64,000 nucleotides of DNA from positions 61,625,472 to 61,689,471 of the forward strand of contig CM055100.1 of assembly GCA_029204225.1 (NCBI GenBank). Direction: 5' to 3'. The notes under the pieces were generated by a model. The model was not told the DNA's origin and did not search any database. It worked only from the letters and a program-made list of their open reading frames with translations. The position numbers and the translations under genes were made by a program. The DNA is from Diphasiastrum complanatum. Lineage: Eukaryota > Streptophyta > Lycopodiopsida > Lycopodiales > Lycopodiaceae. The number at the start of each line of letters is the position of its first letter. Positions within the stretch are counted from its first letter, which is position 1. This document shows positions 10,172 through 21,299 of this stretch, piece by piece.

Positions 10172-11292
10172 TGTCAGTTTTCTTGAGTTCTGAAAACCAC
10201 TCTTTGCTTGAAGTCATGTACTTGGATGCACCACTATCAATGTACCAGGTATGCTTGGCTTCATCACTTGTCATTAATGCTGTAATGAACAATTTTGAGC
10301 TCTCACCTCTGTCATCTTTATATTGATCATCATCGTATTGATGTTGATCAGTATAATTGTCTTCATAATAATTAGTCATCAAATTGATGTTGATCAGCAT
10401 AATTTCCTGCTTGCCATTTGTCTTTTCTTTGTTCCATCTCCTTCTGTTTCTTGAAGCATTCACGCTCCCAGTGACCAGGTTTGTTGCAGTACCTACAATT
10501 TCTAGATTTATTTTGTCTTGAATATCCGCGTCCTTGACCTCAGTCTTGATTCCAATTACCTCGATTCGTACTATCATTGACTTGCTGATGAAATTGTTGA
10601 AATGATCCTCGGCTTGAGTTTCCTCCTCTCGATTGATACTTTCCACGGCCAAATCTTCCACCTTGTCCTCTAATTGCAAGAGCTTGATCATAGCTCCTGT
10701 TACGATGATTCAAGTTCTCTTGACGTTGCTCTTTTTGCAAAAGCAATCCACCTTGTTCTTCATAGGTTGGAAGATTTTCTCTTGTGGCTATACTCGTCAC
10801 AAACATCTGATGTGACTCACTCAGACTATTCAATGTCAATTGCATGATCTCATGATCTTGTACTCGCTCTCCAACTGCTGCTAATTGATCACAGATCTCT
10901 TTGATCTTCAGTATGTGATTGGCAATAGTTGCACCATCATCCATCCGCAATGTATGCAACTTTGTCTTTAAAAATAGTATTCGAGATGTATTTGTCGTTT
11001 CAAACAATGCCTTCAATGTATCCCACGCTTCTTTTGGTCCTTCTGAATCTGAAATATAGAAAATAATTGCATCTCTAACTGATAAGTTGATGACATTTTG
11101 GGCTTTCTGTCTTCTCCTATCAAATGCCCGCTGATCTTCTTCAATCAATGGCCTTGTCTCTTCACCTATTACGATCTCCCATAGCTCCTTTTCCATCAAA
11201 ATGTTCTTCAGTTTGAATTTCCAAACTGCATAGTTGCCGGCACCTTCCAATTTGCTTGACTCATTAAGAACACTCTCGCTTAGAGTTTCCAT
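10122..11292 (-). pseudogene. gag: Copia Gag and protease of element C
   Basis: The minus-strand frame from 11292 encodes a typical copia Gag: GNYAVWKFKLKNILMEKELW, SRILFLKTKLHTLRM, and an Arg/Gly-rich tail. A TGA after NWNQD interrupts it. The same frame then resumes with a CCHC knuckle (CRYCNKPGHWEREC), and another frame carries the aspartic protease site [12 protein letters not shown]. Gag forms the particle and the protease matures the polyprotein. The stop and frame changes make this copy defective. Confidence 0.9.
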
Positions 11293-11420
11293 TACTGGAT
11301 AGATGAGTCTGGATCACAAAATTTATTCACACCACAGAATTGTAAATTTTTGGTTGTACACCTGATATCGGTACGACGTGCGGGTGCACGACTGCTCGGG
11401 ATTCTCTTTACCTCTGGCGC

Positions 11421-11435
11421 TCCGCTCCGATATTG
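11421..11435 (-). other. Possible primer-binding site of element C
   Basis: On the minus strand CCAATATCGGAGC resembles the tRNA-iMet complement TGGTATCAGAGC with a few changes, and it lies about 130 bp upstream of the gag start, as expected. The 5' LTR that should flank it is not recognisable. Confidence 0.4.
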
Positions 11436-11464
11436 GTATTGATCATTTTCACGGTTTCTAGCTG

Positions 11465-12390
11465 CACGGGTCCAGGTTTGTGCGAGTTATCTTGTGGGTG
11501 AGTCATTTTCATAGTGTACGAGTGATAAGTTACCCGTCCACGAGTCAATTTTTTGCGAGTCATCTTCTATACGAGTCATCTACAAGTACGAGTCATCTCC
11601 CACCCTTGCACGAGTCATCTGCGAGTCATCTTCTGTACGAGTCATCCGCGAGTCATCTTCTATACGAGTCATCTGCGAGTACGAGTCATCTCCCACCCTT
11701 GCACGAGTCATATGCGAGTCATCTTCTATACGAGTCATATACGAGTGGTAATTTACCCATTCATGAGTCATTTTTTGCACTTTCCACGCCTCTACGTGTC
11801 GTACGTTTCCATCCACGAGTCATTTTTCATTGTGTGCAAGTACGTTCCCGTGTGTGAGTCATCTTCTGTTGTGCGAGTCCTATGCAAGTACGTCAGTTTT
11901 CGCATGCGAGTCATCTTTCACCTGTGCGAGTAAGTATGTTCCCGTGTGCGAGTCATCTTCTGTTTCTAGCTCCACGGGTACAGGTTTGTGCGAGTCATAT
12001 TCCGATGCGAGTCATATTGAGATATTTTTCACTTCTTTTGATCGGTGCGAGTCATTATAAGATGTTTTTCAACTCCTTCTGACCTGTATGAGCCATTTTA
12101 GCCTGTGCGGGTACTGATCTTCTTATGCGAGTCATTTTAGCCTGTGCGGGTACTGAGCTTCTTATGCGAGTCACTTTTGCCTGTGCGGGTACCAAGCTTC
12201 TTACACGAGTCATTTTTCGTAGTATACATGCCTGTGTGAGTAGTATGTTTCTTTGCGCAAGTCATTTCTAGTTCTTTTGGAAACCTTTCAAACCTGTGCA
12301 AGTCATTTCCAAGTTTGTGCGAGTCATTTTGTTCCTCTCTACGAGTCATTTTCTACTTCTTTTGGGAACCGTTCAACCTTGTGCGAGTTC
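11465..12390. repeat. Tandem array built on the word CGAGTCAT
   Basis: More than 20 copies of CGAGTCAT or a one-base variant occur in under 1 kb. The left half has a higher-order unit of about 66 bp combining GCGAGTCATCTTCTATACG with a TCTCCCACCCTTGCACGAG part. The right half has three units of about 45 bp with CCTGTGCGGGTACTGA and CTTCTTATGCGAGTCA. Translated frames over it are repetitive (SHLLYESS) and are not genes. Its origin is unknown; it occupies the place where the 5' LTR of C is expected. Confidence 0.85.
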
Positions 12391-13370
12391 ATCAACCTTT
12401 CAAAAAATCAATGTGTGGTATGTTGATCTACCTGAGACCAAACGGTACGACATTTAAAAAAAAAAAAAAAAAGACAAAATCCTAAATTCGTCCAAACTAG
12501 TGACATAAGCTACTCGCCCACCACATTTTGGGTCTCTCCTGATCAAACTCGATAACTTTTATCAGCGGACGAGTACGTTTTTCACACAAATTCTCAACAT
12601 AGAGAGCGCTTGTTTTGTAACAAGTTTGCCTGAACAGCTGCTTTTCTTGTAAGGAGTTCAATGGTATGTTAAGAGCGTTCAGATGGCAAGGAGCAAATGG
12701 CCTGTCATAATCTCAAGCTAACAAACGTTGAGTTTTCTGAGTGCAAGTTTTGTATGCTGAGTTACTACTGACCGATGGGGATCAATCCATTGCCTTCAAA
12801 TATCGCCGATGAAGAGGCATGTCCAGCTACTGCCACCCTCAAGTGGTAATATGAGAGCGGGAGACTCTAGTGAAGCAAATGATAGTGACGTGTCAGCAAT
12901 GCCAAACATGTCAAACCATGATCAAATTTTATTGGAATAACTCGAAACTATTATGAGACTCTATCTCTATGTTATCACCAATGGTAAGATACAGAGCGAA
13001 AATGGCTATTTTTGCATATTTCATCATGATAAGTATTCACATAGAGGTAAAACATCTCTAAACGATTCCCAACGAAAACTTTAACACGTGCGAATACTCT
13101 ACTTACACATCTTGACCAAGAATTCAAAAAAGGCCCTCTTAAAATGATCAAAATTGGCCTGTGCAAATAGGTTGGAGGTACTTTTGGCCCTAAGGACCAG
13201 AGGCTTTAGAAATATTAGGAAAGTCCAAAGAAGATGAGAGAAACATAGCAACCTCCTCCAAATTATCTAGCGGTATAGATTCTTGATCTTTCCTCAAATA
13301 GTACTCGCACAGTACTTGCACGGTACTCGTACAATCTACCTTTGGCAAGGTTGGCCTTTGTGCGAACCTC
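12391..13370. other. Unassigned sequence, probably interior of element A
   Basis: About 1 kb between the tandem array and gypsy element D. It contains an A-run near 12453-12470. Short open stretches in both orientations (for example near 12860-12960 plus and 13190-13370 minus) could be decayed retrotransposon coding sequence, but none carries a motif I recognise. Confidence 0.4.
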
Positions 13371-14125
13371 TGTTGGAGGGTTTGCGGATCCCAAGGCAAC
13401 CCTAACCCTAGTTAATAAGTGAGAGGGATTTGGCACCCTGCGTGTGTAAGTCCAACCCAATGATCACATAGTTATTTGATTAATTAGAATGCTAATAAAA
13501 GGACTTTAGGCCTTTTTGTAGGACTTTTAATGTCGCAGGGCCTAGATGTCAAGTTAGTGAATAAAATTGGGTTTCCCTCCAATTTTGATGGTTTCCACAC
13601 TTTTTTAAATTTGAATAGAAAGAGAGGCAAGACTGGACCAATAGGATTCAGAGGCCAGGGTCCTCCTCTCTACTATAAAAGGGGACCAACTCGAGTTGCT
13701 CCTGATGTTCATTTTCTCATTTCAATTAAGCAGATTGGTTCTCTTTAGAAATGGATTGATGAATGTCCTTGCTCTTCCCCTCTTTTCCTCCATTTTCCAT
13801 GCTTTCTTTGGATTTTGCTAATTGTTGGATCTGATCATTGGGATTGCTATTTCTTATGCTTTTTGTGAGAGAGAAAGGGAGAGAGAGAAGAGTAAGTTTC
13901 TATCATTGTTGCGGATTTAGGGTTAATGGAAGTAGGGTTAATGGATGTAGTGTTAATGCTTAGTGTTAATGGATGTTAGTGTTAGATCCTCCATTCATGT
14001 TGAAATCTGAACTATACTATCGCTCTCATGGGAACGAACCTACGCATGACAACTAACTTCGTCTCTTTGATGCTAGATTGACTAGATCTTGGATTCAGGT
14101 TAGGCAAGGAAAGAAACCCACTAGA
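13371..14125 (+). repeat. 5' LTR of gypsy element D
   Basis: Starts TGTTGGAGGGTTTGCGG and ends AAACCCACTAGA. It is homologous to the LTRs at 23049-23762, 34636-35393 and 36518-36923. CTATAAAAGG near 13673 is a good TATA box. A run of GGTTAATG-type repeats lies near 13920-13980. Confidence 0.9.
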
Positions 14126-14148
14126 ATTTTGACGCCGTTGCAAGGGAG
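14126..14148 (+). other. Primer-binding site of gypsy element D
   Basis: TTTTGACGCCGTTGC follows the LTR. The homologous site in E is TTTTGGCGCCGTTGC, the form common in Athila/Tat-like plant gypsy elements; D has one G to A change. Confidence 0.8.
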
Positions 14149-15336
14149 TTACGCCAATTTTTCAGTTTGCAGCATGTTTGGTTGATGGTTAGCTTGCATT
14201 AGGCATTTTGTCGTGGCATGAATAGTGTTAAATTTGCATTGTAGGATTAGTTTGGGATTGATTTTGCTAGAATTGAGTGGATTTGCTTGTTTGAAATCTA
14301 ATCTGATTATTAAACAGGGAAAGCTATTCAGATCACCAATCTTAAGATCCATTTGGATCTGAGATATCAGAGAAAATAACAAAAATCGGTCAAATTTGCA
14401 AAATTTGGTCAAAAAGAGGCAAAAAGCGTCATCAAAACTTTTTACCCTCTTTTAGAAAACCTTCGCCGAGTTTCAAACACCTTCGGTTCTGTTTACAGAA
14501 CCTTCAATTTGAAGGGCGAAGATTAATTCCCAGCAGATTTCTAGAAACATTAGAAAAGCCACCAAAAAAAATATCAAAATTTATCAAAACCCTAAAAAAT
14601 ACAGAAGAAGAACCTTCGCTCGATCCACTGTCCTTATATGTGATTCAGATCTATCTGCTGCCAGGTCGGCGAAGAATAATAACAAAAATAGAAAGATTTT
14701 CAGAGGATCAGTTGTCATATTGTCATATTTTTGCCAAAAAAGTCACTTTTTTGCAAAATTATCAGTATTACTCTTGATCCTTTGCCAGAACCTTTGCCAG
14801 GTTTCCAGAACATTCTATTTATAGAAAAATATTATTTCTGAGTTCGGCGAAGATTCATCTTGATCGGATCACAAAAAAAATCTGATTTTTATCCTCGTCA
14901 GATTACAAAAACTGTATTTTCTTGTGTCAGAAACCTTCATCCGGTTGACCATAGTTTTATCTGTGTCAGATCTTCCATTTGAAAAGTCGGCGAATGTTAT
15001 TTCCCAAGAAATTGCCAGAAAAATGTTTAGAGAGTTTTTATCCCAAAATAGCACTTTTGAACCTTCACCGAGACAACCTTCGCCAGTCCTATTTTTAGTT
15101 TCTAATTTTCCAGACAAGTCTTTATCAAAATTTGGATCAAATCTGATATATTCTGAATTAGACTCTGAGAGATTTATCATTTTTGAGAAGTATCGATTGA
15201 TCGAATTTTGGGTAGTTTTCATCATAATGAATTAGATTCCTGAAAAGTGGAATAGAGCTAGCAGATATAATCTGAGATAGTTTTTTGGAAAAATCTATAT
15301 CCAATCTCATTATCGATTTGATCTAAATTTGTAAAG
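14149..15336 (+). other. Leader of element D with many CTTCGCC/GGCGAAG words
   Basis: About 1.2 kb without coding sequence between PBS and gag. The word AACCTTCGCC or its complement GGCGAAGGTT, with one-base variants, recurs in both orientations, for example near 14459, 14512, 14612, 14666, 14843, 15058 and 15073. The E leader shows the same pattern. Confidence 0.7.
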
Positions 15337-17330
15337 ATGGCTGCCCCTGGAGCTGCTCCTGGAGGTGCTCCATAGGAGCTCAATCCAATTATTGTTAGAA
15401 AAGCACCCCGATTGGATCTACCCAAATATAATGGATTAACAGATCCAGTTAGATTTCTTCAGATCTATGCTGAATCTTGTGAGGTCTATGGTTTGATTTA
15501 TCCTCAAGATAAACTTAAGCTATTTTCTATGGCCTTAACATACGCAACACAAGATTGGTACTATAACCAAGATGAAACTGAATGTACAGATTGAGAGGTT
15601 GTTAAACGAGCCCTCATCACATGGTTCAAACCGCGGAAGTTTATGGAAGACCCTTTCCTACTTTTAAGTAAAATTAAAATGGGAAAGCGGGAAATGGTTT
15701 GAGATTACATCGAAAGGGTGACAGGTCTTAGATCTGAATGTGAGCTTGAGCTGATTATGAAAATGCCATGATTATGTGGTTTTTGTCAGGTCTACCTAAA
15801 TGGATCAGACGTGAGCTGAAACGCCATAATGAGTATGCACTTTTGCAAAATGCGATGAACGATGCAATTCGGAAGGAGGATGAAGATTCAGATGATGAGC
15901 CGAATGTCAGTATGTTGCCTTATACAGCAGGGCAGACTACTACGACATCCACCACTATTGCATCAATGAATGCCAATGCTACTGCAGAAATGATGCTCAA
16001 TGAGTTCGAGAAACTTGGGAAGACCCAACAGAAACAGATGGAAAAGTTGCAGTTGCAATTTGATGAGAAGATCAAAGCATTGGAAAATTTCCATGGAGAA
16101 GCGAACAAGAAACCTGAGAAGTTTGCAAAGACTTTTCCTACCAGGGAAAATGTCTGGTGTTCTATTTGTACAGGAAATCACACAGTGAACGAGTGTCCTC
16201 AATTGAAAAACTGAATGGAAGTCAGTGTTTGCCATCTGTGTAATTCACTTGACCATGAGACTGCCTTTTGCAACTTCAACCCTCGAATAATTCAGCAACG
16301 GTATGCCCATATGGAATATCGAGATCCACAATATGGAGGAGCAAGACTGCGACAATCTACTCTTGGATACCCGGAACGTCTAGCTTTGCCTGCCCCACCA
16401 AAACACTCTGTTCCTCCTACCAATTTGATGAAACCAGAACCTTACGAAAGTGCTGAGCAATGGAGCTATGGTAATGATCAGGAAGGTGGATCTTCAGAAC
16501 AGTATGCCATCTATGTTGTCACTCAACAACAAGCCTCGAGAAATTGGGCCAGAGCATCACTTGGATGCTTTGCATGTGGAGAAAATCACAGAGTTGCAGA
16601 ATGCCCAAATAAAGAAAAATTTGTACCATTCTGTCATGACTGTGGATATGGGCATTGCTATAAAGACTGTCCAGCAAGATCGAAGCCACCACCAGCTACA
16701 GCACCTGTAAATTTGATAGCAATCAAGCAAGGATCGGTAGCTCATAATAAACCAAGTGCACCCTTGATGGAGGTCACCAGAGCACAAAAGCAAAAAGAAC
16801 CAGTAGTGGATTCAATACCTACTGATTCTATACCATTGAACGATACACCAACAACATCGAAAGTTTATCCAAATCTTAATGCAGAAAAACGAAGATATCA
16901 GGATATGAGACAGTGGATTAAGCATCTGCAAGAAGAAGAGGAACTTGAAGCTGCTAAAGTAACAGTTGAAGTTCAGTCTTCACCATTGCAGCCTCCAAGA
17001 AATTTACATATGGATATGAATGATCAATTACATCATCATGAAGAACCCTTTAAGATGACGGAACCGGAAGCACCACATATAGAATTACTCATGACTATTT
17101 TGTCTAGCAAGATCAATATTTCATTGGGAGAGCTCCTAAAGTTGGTGCCAAAAGCAAAAGAAGTCTTAGCACAAAAGTTAGCTCAAGAAGAATCAGAAGA
17201 CCATCAGGAGCCACTTTTTTGTGCTGGATTTGAAGAATCTAACGATGTATTGCATGTTGGAGCCGCTTGGGAAAGTGAACAAAAGAATATCACTCTGCCG
17301 ATACAACATAGACAATTTTCTAAAAAAGTA
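15337..17330 (+). pseudogene. gag: Gypsy Gag of element D with four CCHC-type knuckles
   Basis: Starts at the ATG of MAAPGAAPGG. The Gag core follows (LDLPKYNGLTDPVRFLQIYA, then KFMEDPFLLLSKIK and LSGLPKWIRRELKRHNEY). Four Cys/His boxes come next between about 16150 and 16680: CSICTGNHTVNEC, CHLCNSLDHETAFC, CFACGENHRVAEC and CHDCGYGHCYKDC. Three of these have three, not four, residues before the His. A Glu-rich linker then leads to protease. Gag would form the particle and the knuckles bind RNA. Stops occur in the first 40 codons, after ETECTD, after KREMV and after CPQLKN, and there is a frameshift near 15760. Confidence 0.88.
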
Positions 17331-17700
17331 GCCGTGATAAATGGCGGTTCAGGAGTTAACTTGATTTCTACAAAGCTATGGGCCTTACAAAGATTAAGCT
17401 TGCTACTTTTGCTATTAAGCTAGCTGATCAAACGACAGTTCGACCACGAGGAATGGTGGAAGATATACCTGTCAGGATTGTAGGAGTAGAGTTCGTCATT
17501 ACTTTCGTCATGATGGACTTACCAGAAGCACCAAATGTCTACCGAATTCTCTTAGGACGTCCATGGTTACGAGTTGCGCAAGTAATTCATAACTGGGATA
17601 CCGGCAAAATCACTTTTGAAAATCGTGAACGTGCAGTTAAAGTTGATCCCACGACTTGGACTATCAAGCCAGTGGTTCAAAAAGCGGATGATGATTCATC
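17331..17700 (+). pseudogene. Gypsy aspartic protease of element D
   Basis: The site reads VINGGSGVNLIS here but IDGGSGVNLIS in E, so the catalytic Asp has become Asn. A frameshift follows directly, and the rest of the fold (FAIKLADQTTVRPRG, then NVYRILLGRPWLR) is in the next frame. It would cleave the polyprotein; this copy cannot. Confidence 0.85.
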
Positions 17701-18436
17701 AACAATGGATCACACTTGTGATCGACCAAAGAAAAAAATTGGGAGTTCACTACGGTTCTCAAACGGATACTATCAATTGGAACGAAACTCTTGCAACAAT
17801 TGATTGTACAGCAGGGTATATGTGTCAACAAGATATTCAATCAGAGATGAGTGAGATTTTTCTTGTTAGATCGAACTTTGGATATGCCAATCACGTTTCC
17901 ACTAAATGTGCTAAATGTAGTCTGGATATCAACGGAACCTATACCAGATCCTATTGAGGATGATCTCATACCAATGAGCCATGCCTTAACTTATGATGGC
18001 AATGCAGAACTTACAGATCAACAGATTCTACATCATATGGATCCGACCAGATTTGGAGTGCGTAATGTTCCTGATGAACCAACAATCAAATCGTCCAAAG
18101 CAGTTATATTGAAGGAATATAGGATCACAGGTTTGATGACGAAAAAACAAGCAAAACAACATTATAATACTGTCCTGAAATGGGAAAATCCCCCTCAAAA
18201 GTTCGATTCAAAGGAAGTGCCACCTCTATTGGATAAAGGCAAAGGAAAAGTCAAGAATGATTCTTCAAGTCAAAATTTCCAGCAAGACATCATCGTCTAA
18301 GAAGTCTTCACCTGTGAAGAAAGATTTATCATCCCGAAAGTCATCACCTCCACAATCAATTTCTGCTAAAAAGACTAAACGAAGATCCAAGACAAGTCCT
18401 TTTGAAAAAGAACAAGCAAATGTAGTCTAACATAAT

Positions 18437-20215
18437 ATGCCAGAGCATTTTAAATGTTATACACTGGATGATGTGGTTATCATGTTACCTAAAGCACATC
18501 GTGAACTTGAAGAACACATGCCAGAATCTAAAGAGGTTTACGATGGCCCAGCTAGGATGCAACCAATGAATCTTGCAGAACCAGGAGAACCGGAAAAGAT
18601 TGTACAAGTGGGATTACAACTTACTCTTGAACAGTATCAAGCACTCCGTTTGTTACTTATTAAGTATCAAAATTGCTTTGCATGGACTTATCAAGATTTG
18701 AAGGGTATTCTGACATCAGTTATTGAACATTCCATACCTTTAGTACCTGATGCAGTACCAAAGGTTACAAAGTTCTATCGCTGTAATCCTAATGTGGCAG
18801 ATCTGATAAAGAAAGAACTTCAGAGATTGCTTGACGACGATTTCATTTATGAGATTGAGCATACCGAATGGATTTCACCGATTGTCATTGTTCCTAAGAA
18901 AAATGAGAAATTGCAAGTCTGTGTGAATCTCAAAGTATTGAATAAAGTGACACGGAAGGATCACTTTCCGTTACCTTTTACTGAAAGCATTTTGGATCGT
19001 CTTGCTAGAGCGGAAGCTTATATTTTCCTGGATGGATTTAGTGGTTACGACCAGGTTAAGATTGCACCTGTTGATCGCCACAAAACTGCTTTTGCAACAG
19101 AATGGGACACCTATGCTTACAAAGTAATGTCGTTTGGACTCTGTAATGCACCAAGTTTATTCCAAAGAGTAATGCAGTTTGCCTTTAAAGATTATCTGCA
19201 GAAATTCCTAGAAATTTACTTGGACAACTTGGGAGTTCATAGTACAGATACAGACCACCTGGATCGATTGGAAAAAGTCTTTGAAAGATGCCGCAAATAT
19301 CAGATTTCTCTAAATACAGCAAAATGCCAGATATGGGTTTCTCACGGAGTGGTGCTTGGACATGTGATATCAAGACATGGTATTGCCACCGATTATTGTA
19401 AGATCAAAGTTATTGTGGAATTTCCACCGCCAGCAACAATTCAAGGAGTTTATGTGTTTATGGGTCATGTGAACTACTATCGAATTTTTATTATTTTCTT
19501 TGCGGATTCAACACGACCTATATACAAATTAACTATTGCTCCTATTTGGACAGTAGAGGCGTTAGAAGCCTTTGAAAAGTTAAAAAAAACATTATCTTCA
19601 ACACCAATTATGTGTTCTCCAGATTGGACATTAGAGTTTCATGTTCATACGGATGCCTCAAAATACGCCATTGGATCAGTTTTAACGAAGCTAGGTGACT
19701 ATAAGAAGGATTATCCTATGCGAGTTGCAAGCAGACATCTTACAGATCTAGAGAAGAATTATTCAACAACAGAACGTGAAGCGCTAGCCATGATTTTTTA
19801 TGTTTGGAATTTTCATCACTATCTCATGGAAACGCACTTTGCATTTTATACGGATCATCAACCGTTACTTTACTTGGTAAATAAAACATGTAATACTAGA
19901 CGTATTGCAAGATGGTTATTATTATTAACTGAATTTGACTTTCGAATTGTGGTCAGAAAGGGGAAGCAACATTATCTAGCCGATCACGTTTCGCGAATTG
20001 AATCTGCACCAGTTAATACTGAAGTGGATGATGAACTGCCAGATGCTGCATTGTTCTATGTTGAAGCAGTACCTGAGTGGGCGGCAGATATTGTTGAGTA
20101 CCTGATGTTAGGACAACCGAATGACTCTTTGACAAAAGTACAGAAAAGACAATTATGTCATAAGGCTCAACCTTATCAATTAATTGCAGCAATTGTATCG
20201 TCGTGGATCAGATAA
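18437..20215 (+). pseudogene. pol: Gypsy reverse transcriptase and RNase H of element D
   Basis: A 592-residue open stretch. The RT domain spans about residues 130-310, with EWISPIVIVPKKN, FPLPFTESILDRL, FLDGFSGYDQVKIA and MSFGLCNAPSLFQRVM. The catalytic box reads YLDN (Asp263-Asn264) in place of YLDD. RNase H follows (HVHTDASKYAIGSVL, then YSTTEREALAMIFYVW, FYTDHQPLLYL and LADHVSRIES). Together these enzymes would make the element cDNA. The frame is long, but the missing second Asp should abolish polymerisation. Upstream coding from 17851 leads into it through stops and a frameshift near 18300-18430. Confidence 0.92.
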
Positions 20216-21299
20216 TATTTTACGAAGATGTGTTTTACCGCATGAAGTACCAGATTTAATCATGTTTTTACATGATGGCATGAGTGGAGGACACTTCTCT
20301 ACAGATATTACTGTTCGCAAACTTTTGTAATCCGGTTGTTGGTTTCCTACGCTTGATAGCAAGCACGACGACCTACTCGACAGAATTATAAACCCTTACA
20401 TCCTGTTTTATCGCAAGCACCGTTTGAAAAATGGGGACTGGATTATGTTGGTCCTATTCATCCCGCTGCGCAAGGATCTCATGCCCAATACATTATCGTC
20501 GCAACTGATTATATGACCAAGTGGGTTGAAGCCAAAGTTGTCAAAGTGGCCGATGCAAAATCTTCGGCCAAGTTTCTATATGAAAATATTATAATCAAAT
20601 TTGGATGTCCGATCGAAATTGTCAGTGATCGGGGTACACACTTTGTTAATCAAACAATAAAGTGTTTACTAGAAGATTTTTTTGTTATACACAGATTTAG
20701 TACGCCCTATTATCCCAGAGGGAAAAGCTGAATCTTCCAATAAGATTCTCTGCACCATTATGACAAAGATAGTTGAAGCAAGTCGGTCTGATTGGGAACA
20801 TAAACTGTATGCAGCATTATAAGCATTCAGAACCGCTTACAAAAATAGTACAAATCAAACACCTTTTCAACTAGTTTATGGTCAAGATGCTGTTATGTCA
20901 ATTGAATTTTTAATCCCATCTTTACGCATAGCAGCAACGAAACGAGTAAATGATGATCAGTCTTTACAACTTCGTCATGAAGCGTTGCACAAATTATGTG
21001 AAACCCAATTGATGGCAGTTCATGCCTTAGCAGCAGAGAAAGCCCGCCGCAAGGCATGGCACGATCGTCGATTGCTCAAGAAAGATCTGGAAGCAGGAGA
21101 TCTTGCATTGATGTACAAAACCAAGCTGATCAAGGATAAGTTGAAGTTTACTGGTGAAAGCCCGTATAAAGTGAAGAAAATCCTGAACTATGGCGCAATA
21201 ATTCTTGAGCACTTGGATGAAAAACTATTTGATACTCCGGTAAATGAATACCGATTACGCAATTTTTGGCAGCCTGCTCCGCCAGTTCAGCAAGCCTAA
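20190..21299 (+). pseudogene. Gypsy integrase of element D
   Basis: After RNase H, interrupted frames hold the N-terminal part (FLHDGMSGGHFSTDITVRKL) and the catalytic core (KWVEAKVVKVADA, then CPIEIVSDRGTHFVNQTIK and FSTPYYPRG). Beyond a frameshift at about 20725 come NKILCTIMTK and NSTNQTPFQLVYGQD. A C-terminal open stretch (20895-21299) includes RRKAWHDRR and GDLALMYKTKL. Integrase would insert the cDNA. At least one Trp codon (TGG to TAA near 20820) and two frameshifts disable it. Confidence 0.88.

Larger units (their letters stand above)
1360..11435 (-). mobile_element. Element C: degenerate Ty1/copia retrotransposon, split by B
   Basis: Read on the minus strand the order is gag (11292), zinc knuckle, protease, integrase, RT, RNase H and 3' LTR (1669-1360), which is the copia order (integrase before RT). 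B is inserted at 2328-7893 within the conserved RQLVGS segment between RT and RNase H. A PBS-like string complementary to initiator Met tRNA (CCAATATCGGAGC on the minus strand) lies near 11421-11435. The expected 5' LTR was not found beyond it; an unrelated tandem array starts there. Several in-frame stops make this copy inactive. Confidence 0.85.

Noticed and set aside
11480-11933. Plus-strand open frames of 125 and 126 codons
   Set aside because: They only translate the CGAGTCAT repeats into Ser/His/Arg repeats; no start context or domain.
11465-12390. CRISPR-like regularly spaced repeats
   Set aside because: Repeat words are only 8 bp, spacing is irregular, spacers are themselves repeated, and the context is a plant genome.
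12453-12470. A-run as the tail of a SINE or processed transcript
   Set aside because: No polymerase III boxes, target duplication or related sequence upstream could be seen.
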